Part shown: positions 10,412 through 21,535 of the stretch, one piece after another | Numbering within the stretch: the stretch's first letter is position 1 | How the letters are laid out: every line of letters starts with the position of its first letter | NCBI GenBank assembly: GCA_028023455.1 | Contig: JAQFVV010012396.1 | Span: forward strand, 7,170,085 to 7,234,084 | DNA: 64,000 nt | From: Epiperipatus broadwayi | Lineage: Eukaryota > Onychophora > Udeonychophora > Euonychophora > Peripatidae | Direction: 5' to 3' | Translations under genes and position numbers: made by a program | Notes under the pieces: generated by a model | Told to the model about the DNA's origin: nothing | The model's database searches: none | What the model saw: the letters and a program-made list of their open reading frames with translations, nothing else

Positions 10412-12298
10412 TATGTGATGTGATGTGATACACTGTGACTTCTCCTTATATGGAGTCAGGAATCTCTCAGCCACTATGCCCAGAAATCTGTTAGCTATTT
10501 TACCTTCTCTTTTCATTCCCTCTTCTCTATCCTGCTCCATTCCATTTCCACAATATAATCTTTGTCAACTCCATAGCATTTATATCTAAATTCCCCTTAT
10601 CTTTTTCCAAACCCAGCATAAAAACCAATAACCCATTTTCTGTATAATCACTTTGTTTATATTTACTCTTCCACAATTTCATTATTTGTACTCTTTCTGC
10701 TTTCAGGCATTTACATTCAATTAACAGATGCCTAATATTTTCTATGCCTTCCTTAGACCCCTCTCAAATTTTTCCATTTATGTGTATATTTCTTTGTTGC
10801 TAAAGATCCTTCCTGTTTGAGCCTTAAACAGTAAACTACTTTTTTGCTATTATCATAAATTACCTCACTCCCAATATTCCATTTTCTTCTATATATATTT
10901 AAACTCTTTTTACTCTCCATACTAACTCCCTATTCTTTATTAATGCATCTATTCTTCTATCTCATTCCTTATCACTATAACATCCAACAATTCTCCAACA
11001 TGATCATCCCACCTTTTGTATAAGTATACTGACATAAATTCTTTATCCAAATCTTCTGCACACCATACTATTCTCACTCATCCTGTTGCTTGCCCTTTAC
11101 TCATAACCCAATTAAATACTACTTTGACTATTCTCTTATTATCCATAAACTGCAATCTACCTAACATTTTCATTTTGCATCTCTCATATAAAAATGTAAC
11201 CCTCCCATTTCTCCTTGAATTGCCTCCTTTGCCATCCACATATCTGCATCTATTGCATGTCTTACTACTTCTCTTTGTACTTTTTCTAAGTTATTTAATA
11301 CCTCTTTACTAACACATAATGCATCATTACCATATGTTAACCCTGGTACTGCCACTCCCATACAATTCTAGTTACATCATACTTATTGTATGAAACTACT
11401 GTTATTTTCTTTATCAATGTCTTTTTTTCCTTTGCTTCATTTATCAATTTTTTCTATCCAAACAATTTCTTTTATTACTTAAGACGATCCCCAAATAATT
11501 ATACCTATTCACTACACTTAACTTTATATCCCCCAATACAAACTCTTTGTCTTCTCTTTCCCCAGTATTAATCATCATTACTTTTTCTTTTTTCTCACTA
11601 AATTTAATCCCCATCTATTTACCCACCCTTGCACATGTTCTCATCATAACTTCCATATCTTCCCTTCTTTCTTTCACAAAAAACATCATCTGCAAATAAA
11701 AGACGCAATAATGTATATATTCCCTTGCCACTTATTAATGGTATCTCTACCCTCTTCCTAGTCTTTCTATTGCTTTTTCCATTTCTCTCAAAAACAAAAT
11801 AGGTGACATAGGGCATCCTTGCCTTAGTCCCTTCCCATTTTTGACTTTAACTGATTCTATATTCCCTAATTGATATGCATAGGAATTATTTCCATATGAT
11901 CTCTTAATAATATCCACTAAAGCTCCATCCATTCCCAAATTTACTAAACTTACCCATAATCTATTTCTATTTACTCTATCATATGCCTTCTCTATATCTA
12001 TAAAAACCATATATAACTATCTACCTGTATTTCTACTCATATTTATGAGCTGAGTAACTCCAAATAAACTATTTCCTATATGCCTATCTGATCAAAAATC
12101 GCCCAGCATTTCTCTCACTATATTATTTTCTTCCATCCATTTTGCGACCCTTCCAGCCACCATATATGCGAAAATTTTATATAACACTGACATTACTGCT
12201 ATTGGTCTATAATTGTTTAACTTTCTATGATCCTTACCTTTTCCTTTAAATAGTAGCCTTAATCTTGTATTACTCCAACTATCTAGAAAATCTATTCG
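10412..12298 (-). pseudogene. LINE (non-LTR retrotransposon) reverse transcriptase, copy 2, 5'-truncated
   Basis: Read on the minus strand from 12298, the frame gives an RT finger segment with KGKGKD and NNYRPIAVMSVLYKIFA. It is followed by FIDIEKAYDRVNR (the first catalytic Asp block) and GLRQGCPMSPILF (motif B); these two lie in the open frame 12010-11747. The catalytic FADD box, in LRLLFADDVF, is in another frame at 11816-11619, so a frameshift lies near 11760. A thumb/connection segment with LEKVQREV and AIQGEMGG follows at 11361-11170, and the zinc-knuckle C-terminus lies at about 11100-10500, matching copy 1 (8073-8890). No endonuclease domain is present because the copy is truncated upstream. 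Several stops and shifts make it inactive. The 3' side carries a stem-loop (10442-10455) and an (ATCAC)n tail. Family: non-LTR retrotransposon; clade not assigned. Confidence 0.9.
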
Positions 12299-14079
12299 TT
12301 AAAACTATAAACATGGATAGAAACAAAATGTTAGAAATAACTCAAATAAATTATTACAAATTCAAATAAAATAGCTTTAAAACAAGAAAAACAATAGAAT
12401 AATTATAACTGAAATATTGACTAGTTCGTGTTCATCTTTTTTTTTAATTCATTATATCTACATTCCTAAATTAAGCAGAAAGATAGGAGAGAAAGAACAG
12501 AGTAAATTTAATGGTATTCATTATGAACTTGTTTTCTCAATGAGCAAACATATTGTAGTAAAGAATTTAATATTATGAATGATTAAAAAAAATGCTTGTT
12601 TTAAGATATAGTTATAATACTCTGCTTAGTGCTTGACTGTTATGCAAGAATTCACATTAGCAATCTTCATCAATTTGTACCCATTGTTTATTTACAATCT
12701 TAAAAAAAAATTTTTGCCAGCCATTTTGTGAAACTGATGATATTGTCATCCAAAAGCAAAATAGTGACTTTCATACTGAAATTATATAATACAGAGCTTA
12801 TTCATAATACACAATGCAGTACACAATATTAGTGTTGTATACAATATTTTGATTATAAACTTAAAATACAATTAATGGATATTCAGTACAATATTTAATT
12901 TTCATTCAGCGTTTTTGCAAGCCAATCAGTACTTTATAAATGACACATCCAAAATAAAGATTTTCATCATTAACAATTACAAAACCAAAAAAAAAAAAAA
13001 GTGTTTCATTCAGTATAATAAATAATCAAAATTATTTTTTAATGACACTTTACAACCAAATATATTAAATTTGAAAATGTGTACATTAGTTTATAAACTA
13101 TACACTGTATTTACTTTTATTGCTTAAAATTTTTACCAACAGTGCTTTGCTTGTGATAAAAATTACAATCACCATCTTGTAATTTAGTTGTCGCAATTAT
13201 TTTCGGGAAAAAAATAATTTCCTTAACTTTGTAGGGTCAAAAATTACTAAATCTAAATTAAAAGTAAAAAAAAAAAAATCTAAATTAAAAGTAGCACCTA
13301 GTCCATTTGTTTGATTTTAAAATATCTCTCCGTTTGTTTCAGAATTGCGAACATTTTACAGTTTTTTTTAAAAATAAGAGCAAAATTATAAACTTTATGC
13401 GTTTAATAATAAATTTTGTATAATAAAAATGCAATATAAATAAACTGAAAAAGATTTATATTCTTAATAATATTTATTTAAATAGTTCATATTTTATACT
13501 AATGTAAAAAGTTTTAAGTCATTTCCAAGAAAATAGCTACGACACTTAATAAAAGATGATATGGTGACATCTCGTGGCAAAAAAAAAAATGCGACAGGTA
13601 GCATGTTTGTATATAAAATAGTTTAGATTTACATAGTACATATTGTAAAAAAAAAAAGCCGTAAATATTGATTACAATATTCAACCACATAATGCATTAG
13701 ATACTTTTTTTTTAATACATCAGAGTATTTTTTTGACATTAACTGCAATCAAATTTTAATAATGTACTGTGTTGTGTATTTACCCATGACTCACAAAGGG
13801 GCAAACTACAATTAATTAATAAATAAAGCTAAATTTAATACTATGGATTTATGATGAGTTATACAAACACAAAATTAGAATATATATATACAAGCTTAAA
13901 TATAATTAATATATACAGACAAATAAATGATCACGGAGTTTTAAAAATCTTTAGATACTCTTTCAATATTGTCTGACAATTACTGTCTTATTTAATGGAT
14001 TGTCACTTTCTACAACTACGCTAAATAACTATAAGTTCCCCAATATAAGATCAGGATGATCTGCTTTAAGTACTAGTTG
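12299..14079. other. AT-rich stretch, no gene recognised
   Basis: A-rich runs sit at 12990-13001, 13268-13278 and 13580-13590. A local duplication of ATCTAAATTAAAAGTA occurs at about 13250-13265 and 13279-13294. Part of this interval could be the 3' end of the hAT element that follows, but I found neither the transposase C-terminus nor a matching terminal repeat. Confidence 0.4.
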
Positions 14080-14826
14080 GGTTTTTATAACTTCAGATTT
14101 CGAAACATCTGGGTTTATTACTTGCAACAAACATAGATATTATACTTTTAGTTTTGATTGATCACCTTGTTATTTCAAATTAGTTTCATTAAATTTGGCA
14201 AATAAGTCAGTCATATAAGCTATATCATTTTTTTTAATTAATTAAATCGAGATGCAAATCATTGTCATTACTTTCCAGGAATTCCAACACTGAATCAAAG
14301 AATGCATAAAATCGATCCAAACATGCACTTTTAGATAACCAACAAACTTCCATATTAAGTAGCAAACGATTATAATTTTCATTATTTTCTAAACAAAATT
14401 GATCAAATAATCTCTCATTTAGGTCATTCCTTGTGTTTTTATTAACTGCTCGAATGACATAATCTTAGAAGCCAAGCAATCATTCACTAAGATTTTTGGT
14501 GACTAAATGTTGTTGATGAATGACACAATGTATAAGTAATACATTAGCTATAGCTTGTTTTAAGTATATCAGAAAGCCTCAGTGTTGTCCTACTATTGCC
14601 AGAGCACTGTCAGTTGCAATGGAGAGGATATTACTTATGGGTATAGCTTTTATAGCAAAAATATTTTTAATTCTTTAACTACTGTTTCACCTTTCTTGTA
14701 AGTTTCGAAGCATTTGGCAAATAACAAGTCTTGGGAATTTTTTTTTTTTTTTTAACAAATCTTACATAGGCTAAAAATAAAGTTTCATTTCCTGGAAAAG
14801 TTGATTCATCAAGCTGTATATTTACC

Positions 14827-14929
14827 AAGGCTGTAACCTCGAGAATATGCATGTAAAATGCGATAGTAGGGACCTCTACAGGTGTTTAACCACAAGCTTA
14901 TGCATGCATATTCTTGAGGTTACAGCCTC
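14827..14929. mobile_element. Small MITE-like element, copy 2 (~103 bp)
   Basis: Terminal inverted repeats AAGGCTGTAACCTCGAGAAT (left) and the complement of AGGCTGTAACCTCAAGAATA (right). The interior matches copy 1 at 6746-6877, including GACCTCTACAGG and CCACAAGCTTATGC, but lacks about 25 bp. It sits at the edge of the DNA that interrupts the hAT transposase, immediately beside the QLDESTF-coding segment. Confidence 0.8.
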
Positions 14930-15025
14930 TGTAAGTATTACTTACGTAATCAATGTGCATCCTTTCAGCTTCAAGCCGCCATATTCAACTTTTTAAAATA
15001 CTGGCCTGACACACAATTTTCACAA

Positions 15026-15660
15026 TGACTTCAGTTTTAATTATGGTAGAGCAAAAACAATTACATTGCTAGAAACTAGAAACATTAAGGAAAACAATAA
15101 ACATAAAATAAATAGTGATAACTATATAAAAAATAATGAAAAAAAGAAATTTTCCCATCCGAAATACTTATTATTTTATTGTTTGTTCATAATTTGAAAA
15201 GTAACATTAACTAAAATTGAAAATACATCTTCAGTGATAATTTCTTTATATTCCTCACAAAATTATCTTTCTAAACACGTATAACATGTCTTACTTGAGA
15301 TAGTCCACAACTTCACAATCTCCAAAAGAAGTCGGATATGACTTCTTCATTTTTATCTTGTACCCCAAATGTTCTAAATGTCAAAGGCATCTATAAAGAA
15401 AAAGATTCATCCTAATAAAAGATACAAAAGAAATCATCATAGGAATTGGCTTCTTATCCATCTAAAACTAGAAATTGTAGGCTACTGTCTATATCACTGA
15501 TAAAATGAGTTTCATCTCTTCATTTTATATTTTTTTGTGTACATCAGTGATGTTTATATTCTTTATGGACACCAGTGTTGTTTATATTTATGCACACAAG
15601 TGATGTTTATATTCTTTATGCACAGAAGTGATGTTATCTTATTATATTTATTGTACCACA
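15026..15660. repeat. ~650-bp dispersed repeat, copy 1
   Basis: Similar along its length to 47977-48600. Shared phrases include GACTTCAGTTTTAAT, TTTATTGTTTGTTCATAATTT, TTCATTTTTATCTTGTA, CCTAATAAAAGATACAAA and GATAAAATGAGTTTCATCTCT. No convincing coding frame is conserved. Here it forms part of the DNA interrupting the hAT transposase. Its end holds short variants of CA(G/C)(A/C)AGTGATGTTTATATTCTTTATG in tandem (about 15544-15635). Confidence 0.75.
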
Positions 15661-16372
15661 TAGATATAATTTATTTGCCTATAGTGTATTTGTTAGCTAT
15701 TGACTTGAAAATAATGTTATGAAACATATAACAAAACCAAAGCATGAACCACATATATATAATTTATTTGCATACAGATCATTTGTTAGCTACAGACTTG
15801 AAAAACGTAAACAAGAATCGGAATTATAACAAATTACTTATAAACCATATTATATCATATAAACATAATTAATGATTTTCGTAATAAATTATACTTTTTG
15901 AAAAACATTATTTTTATAAGTGTAGAACGTTAAAAGTTACATTAGATATTAATTGTATACGAGCATAAATAACTAACACACACAAATTACAAACTAAAAG
16001 TAATTAATAAAAATAATAATTTAAATAAAAATATATTATAAATTTCTTAAAAAAATTTAAAAATGTTACTTACAGCATTACATTGAACGTCTACTTTCAA
16101 CCATCTTTGTAATAGTACCGGAGAAATGTCATTTGCAGCCCCGTAAATTATTTTTGTCTTTTATCGCTTCGTGACAAGTACAAAAATTATTAAAAAAGAC
16201 AAAAGAATTAAATACTGTGGTCGATTAAAACTGCTGCCAAAAATTTAAATTTTAACCGATTTTTTTAAAATAAACATTTTCTGAAAGCCACATGACTAAG
16301 CTTTCAAAAGATCGTATTTTTATCTACGTCACACTTATACCTTTTACGTCAGTAAAGAAAGAAAACAAAACA
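15661..16372. other. Rest of the insert in the hAT transposase, AT-rich, no gene seen
   Basis: The phrase ATATAATTTATTTGC(C/A)TA...TTTGTTAGCTA..GACTTGAAAA occurs twice, at about 15664-15712 and 15757-15802. This marks a duplication of roughly 90 bp. The remainder has no recognisable element. Confidence 0.5.
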
Positions 16373-16962
16373 TCATCTGAAAAATGTCTGAGGCGCACTC
16401 GCAGCACTCAAAAAGCTGAAAGGGTTAATAAATTTATAATCAAGCTGTACAGAGAATTGGGATGTTTTTAAGTACCCACCTAAAGAATTTTCTACAGCCT
16501 GAGCCATTTCATCAATCCTATTGCTCAGCAAAATTTTTCTTATAATATCAAAAGCTAGTTTATACAGCATGGTGCATTTTATCTCATTTTACAGCTGGTA
16601 GAATAAGATCTTCACCAATGGTGTGTGGCTTTCTGGGCTTTGTAATCAGTAAAGAAATGTTATAAAAAGCATGAAGTCCATTGTCATCTCGCTCAGATGT
16701 TGTCGCTAAGAATTGTTGCAATGACAGTGTTTTTAATTATATTTCTTTGGCTGTTTTTAAAAAAAGTTAAATCTTTATCTTTTTGGTCACTATCAATTTT
16801 TGTCAAATGTTCCTTTAGCTTAGAAGATTTCATTGATTCATTTGACAAAGTTTTATTGCATAGGAGGCACCTAGGTAAAGTACTCTTTTCTGGTAATAAA
16901 ATGTAGTCATATTTTAAATATTCAATACTATATTGTCTACATTTTTTCTTCATCTCACTCAT

Positions 16963-17779
16963 AAAAGGGGCACAAATTTAAGATATAAGAAATTAAACAA
17001 AAAATTTATTTGCAATAAACACTATTTATTGATATTTTGTTTTATTTTGAAAATGAATTGCCACAACGTAATGCTCGCATCAATTAATTATTTAAAATAT
17101 AAGGATAAAATTTCAAATAAGTTTCATAAATTGTATGCCTACGCATTTATTATTTATTTTTCAAAAAAATAAATATTTTAATTATTATCAAACAAATTAA
17201 TAAATAACAAAATGTAATATTGATAAATATTATATAATAAAACTAGTATATTAATTAACTTTAACATAAGTAGTGTATTAATTAACTTTAACATAAGTAT
17301 AACTTTGCTTAAATACATTTAAAATACACAAAAATATCAATTGTATTTAAAATACTTAAGTAACATATGCTATCTTCCTACCAATACAAAAAATGATACT
17401 GCATTTTGATCAAAACTAGGAAAATTTTCTGCATGCACTTCACATCATGCATAAAACAGAACTAAATTGTTGATTAGTGGTAGGTTTTTTTGTGTGCTAT
17501 ATTTAGACAAGTTATTGCATGTCGCGGCAAGATTCCATTCCTGTTTGAACTTGCACAGATATATAGATAGATGTCCATGGTCCATCTATCTCCCACTGTC
17601 CGATGCTTGTCATTACTTGTATTTTATGTAACTATCTATACTTATATTTTATTCAGGATGTAAAAATGACTACCAATTTATTTATTTATATTTATTTTAA
17701 CTTTCATAATAATGAAAAAGATTTACATTTTTTACTTTATATTTCTCATATCCCAAAGTTGTCCATGCATCTCCAAATT
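16963..17779. other. Upstream part of the hAT element, no gene recognised
   Basis: A direct duplication of about 29 bp, GTATATTAATTAACTTTAAC versus GTGTATTAATTAACTTTAAC, occurs at about 17246 and 17273. A small hairpin AGATAGATGTCCATGGTCCA...CTATCT lies near 17566-17592. The interval sits between the transposase start and the hAT-like terminus at 17861. Confidence 0.4.
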
Positions 17780-17861
17780 TATTTTTATTTGCCACAAATG
17801 CCCTCAGCAGTCACAAGGACCCCTAGAGGTTCATAGGAACCACTTTGGGAAACACTGATTT
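17780..17861. mobile_element. hAT-type transposon terminus
   Basis: The sequence ends GGTTCATAGGAACCACTTTG then GGAAACACTG. On the complementary strand this starts CAGTGTTTCCCAAAGTGGTT, the usual form of a hAT/Charlie-type end. It lies upstream of the ZBED5-like transposase and is best read as that element's 5' end. The matching left end was not located. Confidence 0.7.
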
Positions 17862-18147
17862 AGATACATCAAAACTTTCCAAAATCATGAGATCAAGGCA
17901 TCCTATATGAAAAGAAAATCCAAGAAGCATGTCATCCATTTATTCTTTTTTCCAGAGTTCTTCAGCCATCAACATCTGGTACACTCCTCCAAAAAAAAAC
18001 TAAGATCAAAGGATTTAGAACATGTTGATGGACCTTAGAATTAGCAATTGATGACTCAGAAATCTGAATAATTATGATTGATGAATGGATCTCTGGAAAG
18101 AATAATCTTAAGCTGTTTTTTATATATAGATTTAAGTTTCACTATCA

Positions 18148-18868
18148 TATATACATACATACATTTTAAGTGCATATTCGCATAATATACACCGCACAGT
18201 TTATACAAGCATACGTATATTAAGGGTTTGTTAAAATTACTATATATACTAGCTCAGGGGTCCCCAACCTTTTTGCACTTAAGAGCACATTCTATAATAC
18301 CGGCCAGGTGGTTGGGTACCATTTATTTTTTTCAATCAAATGGCGGGCACCATTTATTTTTTCAATGTAAATTTATAGTAGGATATTGTTAATAATACAC
18401 ATAATGTACAAAAAAATATTTATTTCAAAAATAAAATTTTAACATAATTAACGTTTATATTTTTACGCTGTAAAAGTATAGTATGCCCTACAATTTGATT
18501 GCAATGTAATACAATAATTTATAAGAAATTTTAAAAATTAAATTTATTTGTATCAGATAAATAATTTTTTATCGTGTTCGGATAGCGGCGGGCACACGTA
18601 AAATGGTCTGCGGGCACCATGGTGCCCGCGGGCATAGGGTTGAGGCCCCCTGGCACCATGGTTCCCGAGGGCATAGGGTTGGGGACCCCTGTACTAGCTT
18701 ATGTTGTTTGTTAACAATAAATAATGTTATTTTTATCTGGAGGAACCAACCAAATTTTTTCTCATAGGGAACCATTATAAATACTTGTTCTTTATGCAAT
18801 ATTCTTGCTTAACGAAGAATTTTGAAGGACTAATTGCTTTCACTAATCAGGATAAAAGTGTATATTTT
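18148..18868. repeat. Dispersed repeat, copy interrupted by a hAT-type element
   Basis: The outer parts (18148-18254 and 18700-18868) align with the continuous sequence at 8943-9215. The gap in the alignment is exactly the element at 18255-18691 plus one copy of its 8-bp duplication, so the repeat was already dispersed before the hAT insertion. Confidence 0.75.
18255..18691. mobile_element. Non-autonomous hAT element with perfect 8-bp duplications
   Basis: The ends are CAGGGGTCCCCAACC and GGTTGGGGACCCCTG, perfect 15-bp terminal inverted repeats. The 8-bp duplication TACTAGCT is identical at 18247-18254 and 18692-18699, the length expected of hAT transposases. The interior has no transposase frame. 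The right end is duplicated in tandem: GGCACCATGGTGCCCG with GCATAGGGTTGAGG is repeated as GGCACCATGGTTCCCG with GCATAGGGTTGGGG (about 18614-18691). A GC-rich palindrome GCGGGCACCATGGTGCCCGC lies at 18611-18630. Confidence 0.95.
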
Positions 18869-20248
18869 AAATGAAAATTGGGAAGATGTAACTAATAATG
18901 ATTAGTATTGAAGATGTAGGCTTTTGAACAACCATTATAATCAGATGTCAATATTTCATTTAGAGCTAAGAAAAAAAAATGCTGACTTTTTTTCTAAAAA
19001 ATATTTTCACGAAAAATAATTTGTACGAATAAAACAACTTCTTCCCCCTACATGGTTTAATGCATTGGTTAAAAAAACAGACTTAAAAGCTAATGATTTA
19101 TGTATGCTTGAATGTCATGTGACTTCCTAAACGACCTTAATAAACAAATTTGTAAAGTATAGATTTGACCTTTAAACGTTTTCTAATATTGAACCAATAT
19201 TAGTCACAACCTGTTTATATATACTAAAAATTTTCTTTTAAAACATTTTCTTTTATATCTTGTATATAATTTTGAGATTATTTTAAAATGTATTCTTGCG
19301 CATGAAAAGTTTTCACTTCACTGATTTCTAATTTTATCGTAACTTAATGGAATAATTTAAAATGCATTATTTATTAATTAGAATGTGAATCCCACAGATT
19401 TCTTTTCATCTTTATTTCAAACTGATGAGAAATATATTTTTCTCATTTTTAAATACTATACCTAAATGTATATCGTTTTATTAGAAAATTAATTATCTTG
19501 CTGTTCAGGTTTTTATTAACTGAAATTCTTTTATTAGATTTTTGAAAAAAAATTTTCGAGCAATATCATCTCCAAATGTGAACAATAGCATCAACTCATT
19601 TTATGAATTATTAATTTGTTCTTTTTAGATTTAAAAATACTACGATATATATATATATATTGTAGAAAGAAAGATCTGAAAATATTTCTGAATACTTTAA
19701 TTATGAATGTAAATTATTTTGCTTAAGAATAATAATTATATAGATACTGTAATTTATAATGCATTAATAATTAAGTAGAAAATTAAAAAAAATTCTCCCT
19801 GATGATTGACAGGAGGAAGAGAGTAATTGATTTAAAAAATGTTTGTGCTTTCAATGAAAAAGCAGTTATATATCGTTATTTGAAAATGGAAAAAAGTAGA
19901 AGCTATTAAATTCTATTAACCATTATTTATTCTATTTTTTAAAGGGAGGGGAAGTTAAATCTGTGAGAAAGTGGAAAAAACACATAATTCGTATGTGAAC
20001 ATTTAAAATCAATTAGTCGTTATAACAGAGCAATCAAAGTGAAATTACGTTGCTAGAAATTTCTTTTCTCTGTAGGGTCTCGGTCTTTTGAGCTTTATTT
20101 TTAATTCTTTTAAATACTATAACTTATTTATAACTTTTTTAAATGCTATAAAAATATCGAAATAATATATACAAATTTATATAGGTATTTTATTAAGTAT
20201 TACTTAGGCCATTCTATATCATAAGTAAGAGAACCACATACTGTAGTG
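18869..20248. other. AT-rich stretch, no gene recognised
   Basis: Contains a (TA)n run near 19647-19660 and many A/T homopolymers. No coding frame with a recognisable domain and no inverted or direct repeat that I could align. Confidence 0.4.
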
Positions 20249-20340
20249 CAGCGGTGCGCAACCTGTGAGTCGCGACCCCTCAAATTGTTGGGGCCGTGAA
20301 AATTTTGAGAAGTTCTCATATTGGTTGATACATTTTTAAT
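20249..20340 (+). mobile_element. hAT (Charlie-like) terminus, probably a truncated element
   Basis: It begins CAGCGGTGCGCAACCTGTGA and continues GTCGCGACCCC, closely matching the familiar hAT/Charlie end CAGTGGTTCTCAACCTGTGG...CGCGACCCC. No opposite terminus or transposase fragment was found downstream before the foldback at 20832, so only one end seems to survive. Confidence 0.7.
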
Positions 20341-20831
20341 TGACCCCCCCCCCCAACTTAAACACCATTAAAAAATATATTAAAACTGCTCAACTCATTA
20401 TTGTGGGTCTGACCACTTTGTGTTTAAACACTTTCTTCTTTATTATATTCCAATCCGCCTTGTATAAACAGCACATCATAACGGCACTTCGCTTTTATTG
20501 CGCTCATTTCTCTTGTTCATTCTGAGTTTTGTTCTTCGTGATAGTATCCTCCTAACGGTGATACGCGGTAATACATTCTTGAATTGACATATTTTCTGAA
20601 ACAGGTTAAAAAAATTCTAATTGCTACAAATCAACAGATCTATTAAGAACCAAATATTATACATTTATCATATTTTATCTTTTGTCACAGGGTTTACATT
20701 TAAATATTTTGTAAATCCTGTTTTTCATTTTTATATACATGATAGAAATTAAAATTTTTAATGGGTAATATATTTGGATTAAACCACTAAATATCTCATG
20801 ATCACTATTTCTTAAGCTAGCACATATCTGT

Positions 20832-21318
20832 TATTAAAACAGGCAAAACTCTCCATACAGTAGTGCCACTCAGTGCCAACCAGAGTAATCAATGGATGCC
20901 AGAAGGTTTGTGCATAAAATTCCCATCTAGTGCCTACTCATCCAATATTCCCAGATTAGTTTCTGGCTTGTCAGTGAGGAACCAAAATGTATGGGTACTG
21001 AACTGGTTCAGACCCATATGACTATATAAGCTATTGAGCTTAAATTGAAAATATTATTGGGTTTTCTTCTCATTGTTTTGTAGTTAAGTAGATATAAAAG
21101 GTAGTTGCTGGAGGGTTGCATTAGATCCTAAGATCTAGGTGCAGTGCTCTCAGATCCAAAGCTCATTGCCGAAGGCCACAAGCCAGAAACTAGTCTGAGG
21201 ATATTGGATGAGTAGGCACTAGATGGGAATTTTATGCACAAAACTTCTGGCATCCATTGATTACTCTGGTTGGCACTGAGTGGCACTACTGTCTGGAGAG
21301 AGTTGCCTATTTTAATAT
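20832..21318. mobile_element. 487-bp foldback element with ~145-bp arms
   Basis: The left arm 20832-20976 and right arm 21172-21318 are reverse complements with few mismatches. Shared words include GTAGTGCCACTCAGTGCC, ATCAATGGATGCCAGAAG and AGTGCCTACTCATCCAATAT. The ~195-bp spacer is unique here and has no coding frame. It resembles a MITE or foldback transposon. No clear target-site duplication. Confidence 0.85.
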
Positions 21319-21445
21319 ATTTGGATGGATAAAACTACTTTTTATTATTACTATCCTTATATGCTTGTAATAGGATGGTAATAATATATAATGGCTCTTG
21401 TAAAATTTCTGTTTGAGTATGAGGTCACAAGTGTAAAAAAGTTGT

Positions 21446-21535
21446 ACACCATTTTTATAGTGTTAGCCAATCTGCCTGCCATGACCACATCCTGGGTTCA
21501 AATTCTAGCTGGATAGAATGTACAATTTTTTCTGA
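21446..21535 (+). other. Possible tRNA-like (SINE head) sequence
   Basis: TTAGCCAATCTGCCTGCC resembles a box A, followed about 30 bases later by CCTGGGTTCAAATTCTAGC, a good box-B match. No cloverleaf was confirmed and no boundary duplication was found. It may be a decayed SINE head. Confidence 0.35.

Larger units (their letters stand above)
14080..16962 (-). pseudogene. hAT-family transposase, ZBED5/SCAND3-like, broken and interrupted
   Basis: The minus-strand N-terminus at 16962-16693 reads MSEMKKKCRQYSIEYLKY and then a BED-type zinc finger with CLLCNKTLSNE and LKEHL. These are typical of ZBED5/SCAND3-type proteins derived from hAT transposases. Downstream come KPHTIGEDLILPAVK (about 16650-16590) and RIDEMAQAVENSL with LKTSQFSVQLD (16530-16440). 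The catalytic-domain segment QLDESTFPGNETLFLAY lies far away at about 14815-14765, so roughly 1.6 kb has been inserted within the QLD region. Further on, HCVIHQ is read near 14520 and a QG-containing segment near 14170. Stop codons and frameshifts occur throughout. A hAT-like terminus lies at 17861 on the upstream side; the other end was not found. The transposase would bind DNA in the nucleus and cut and paste the element; this copy cannot. Confidence 0.85.

Noticed and set aside
13540-13600. Left terminus of the ZBED5-like hAT element
   Set aside because: No match to CAGTGTTTCCCAAA or its near variants and no 8-bp duplication pairing with the right end at 17861.
17564-17592. An operator-like palindrome
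   Set aside because: Short hairpin in a GATA-type microsatellite context; no regulatory interpretation is supportable in an animal intergenic region.
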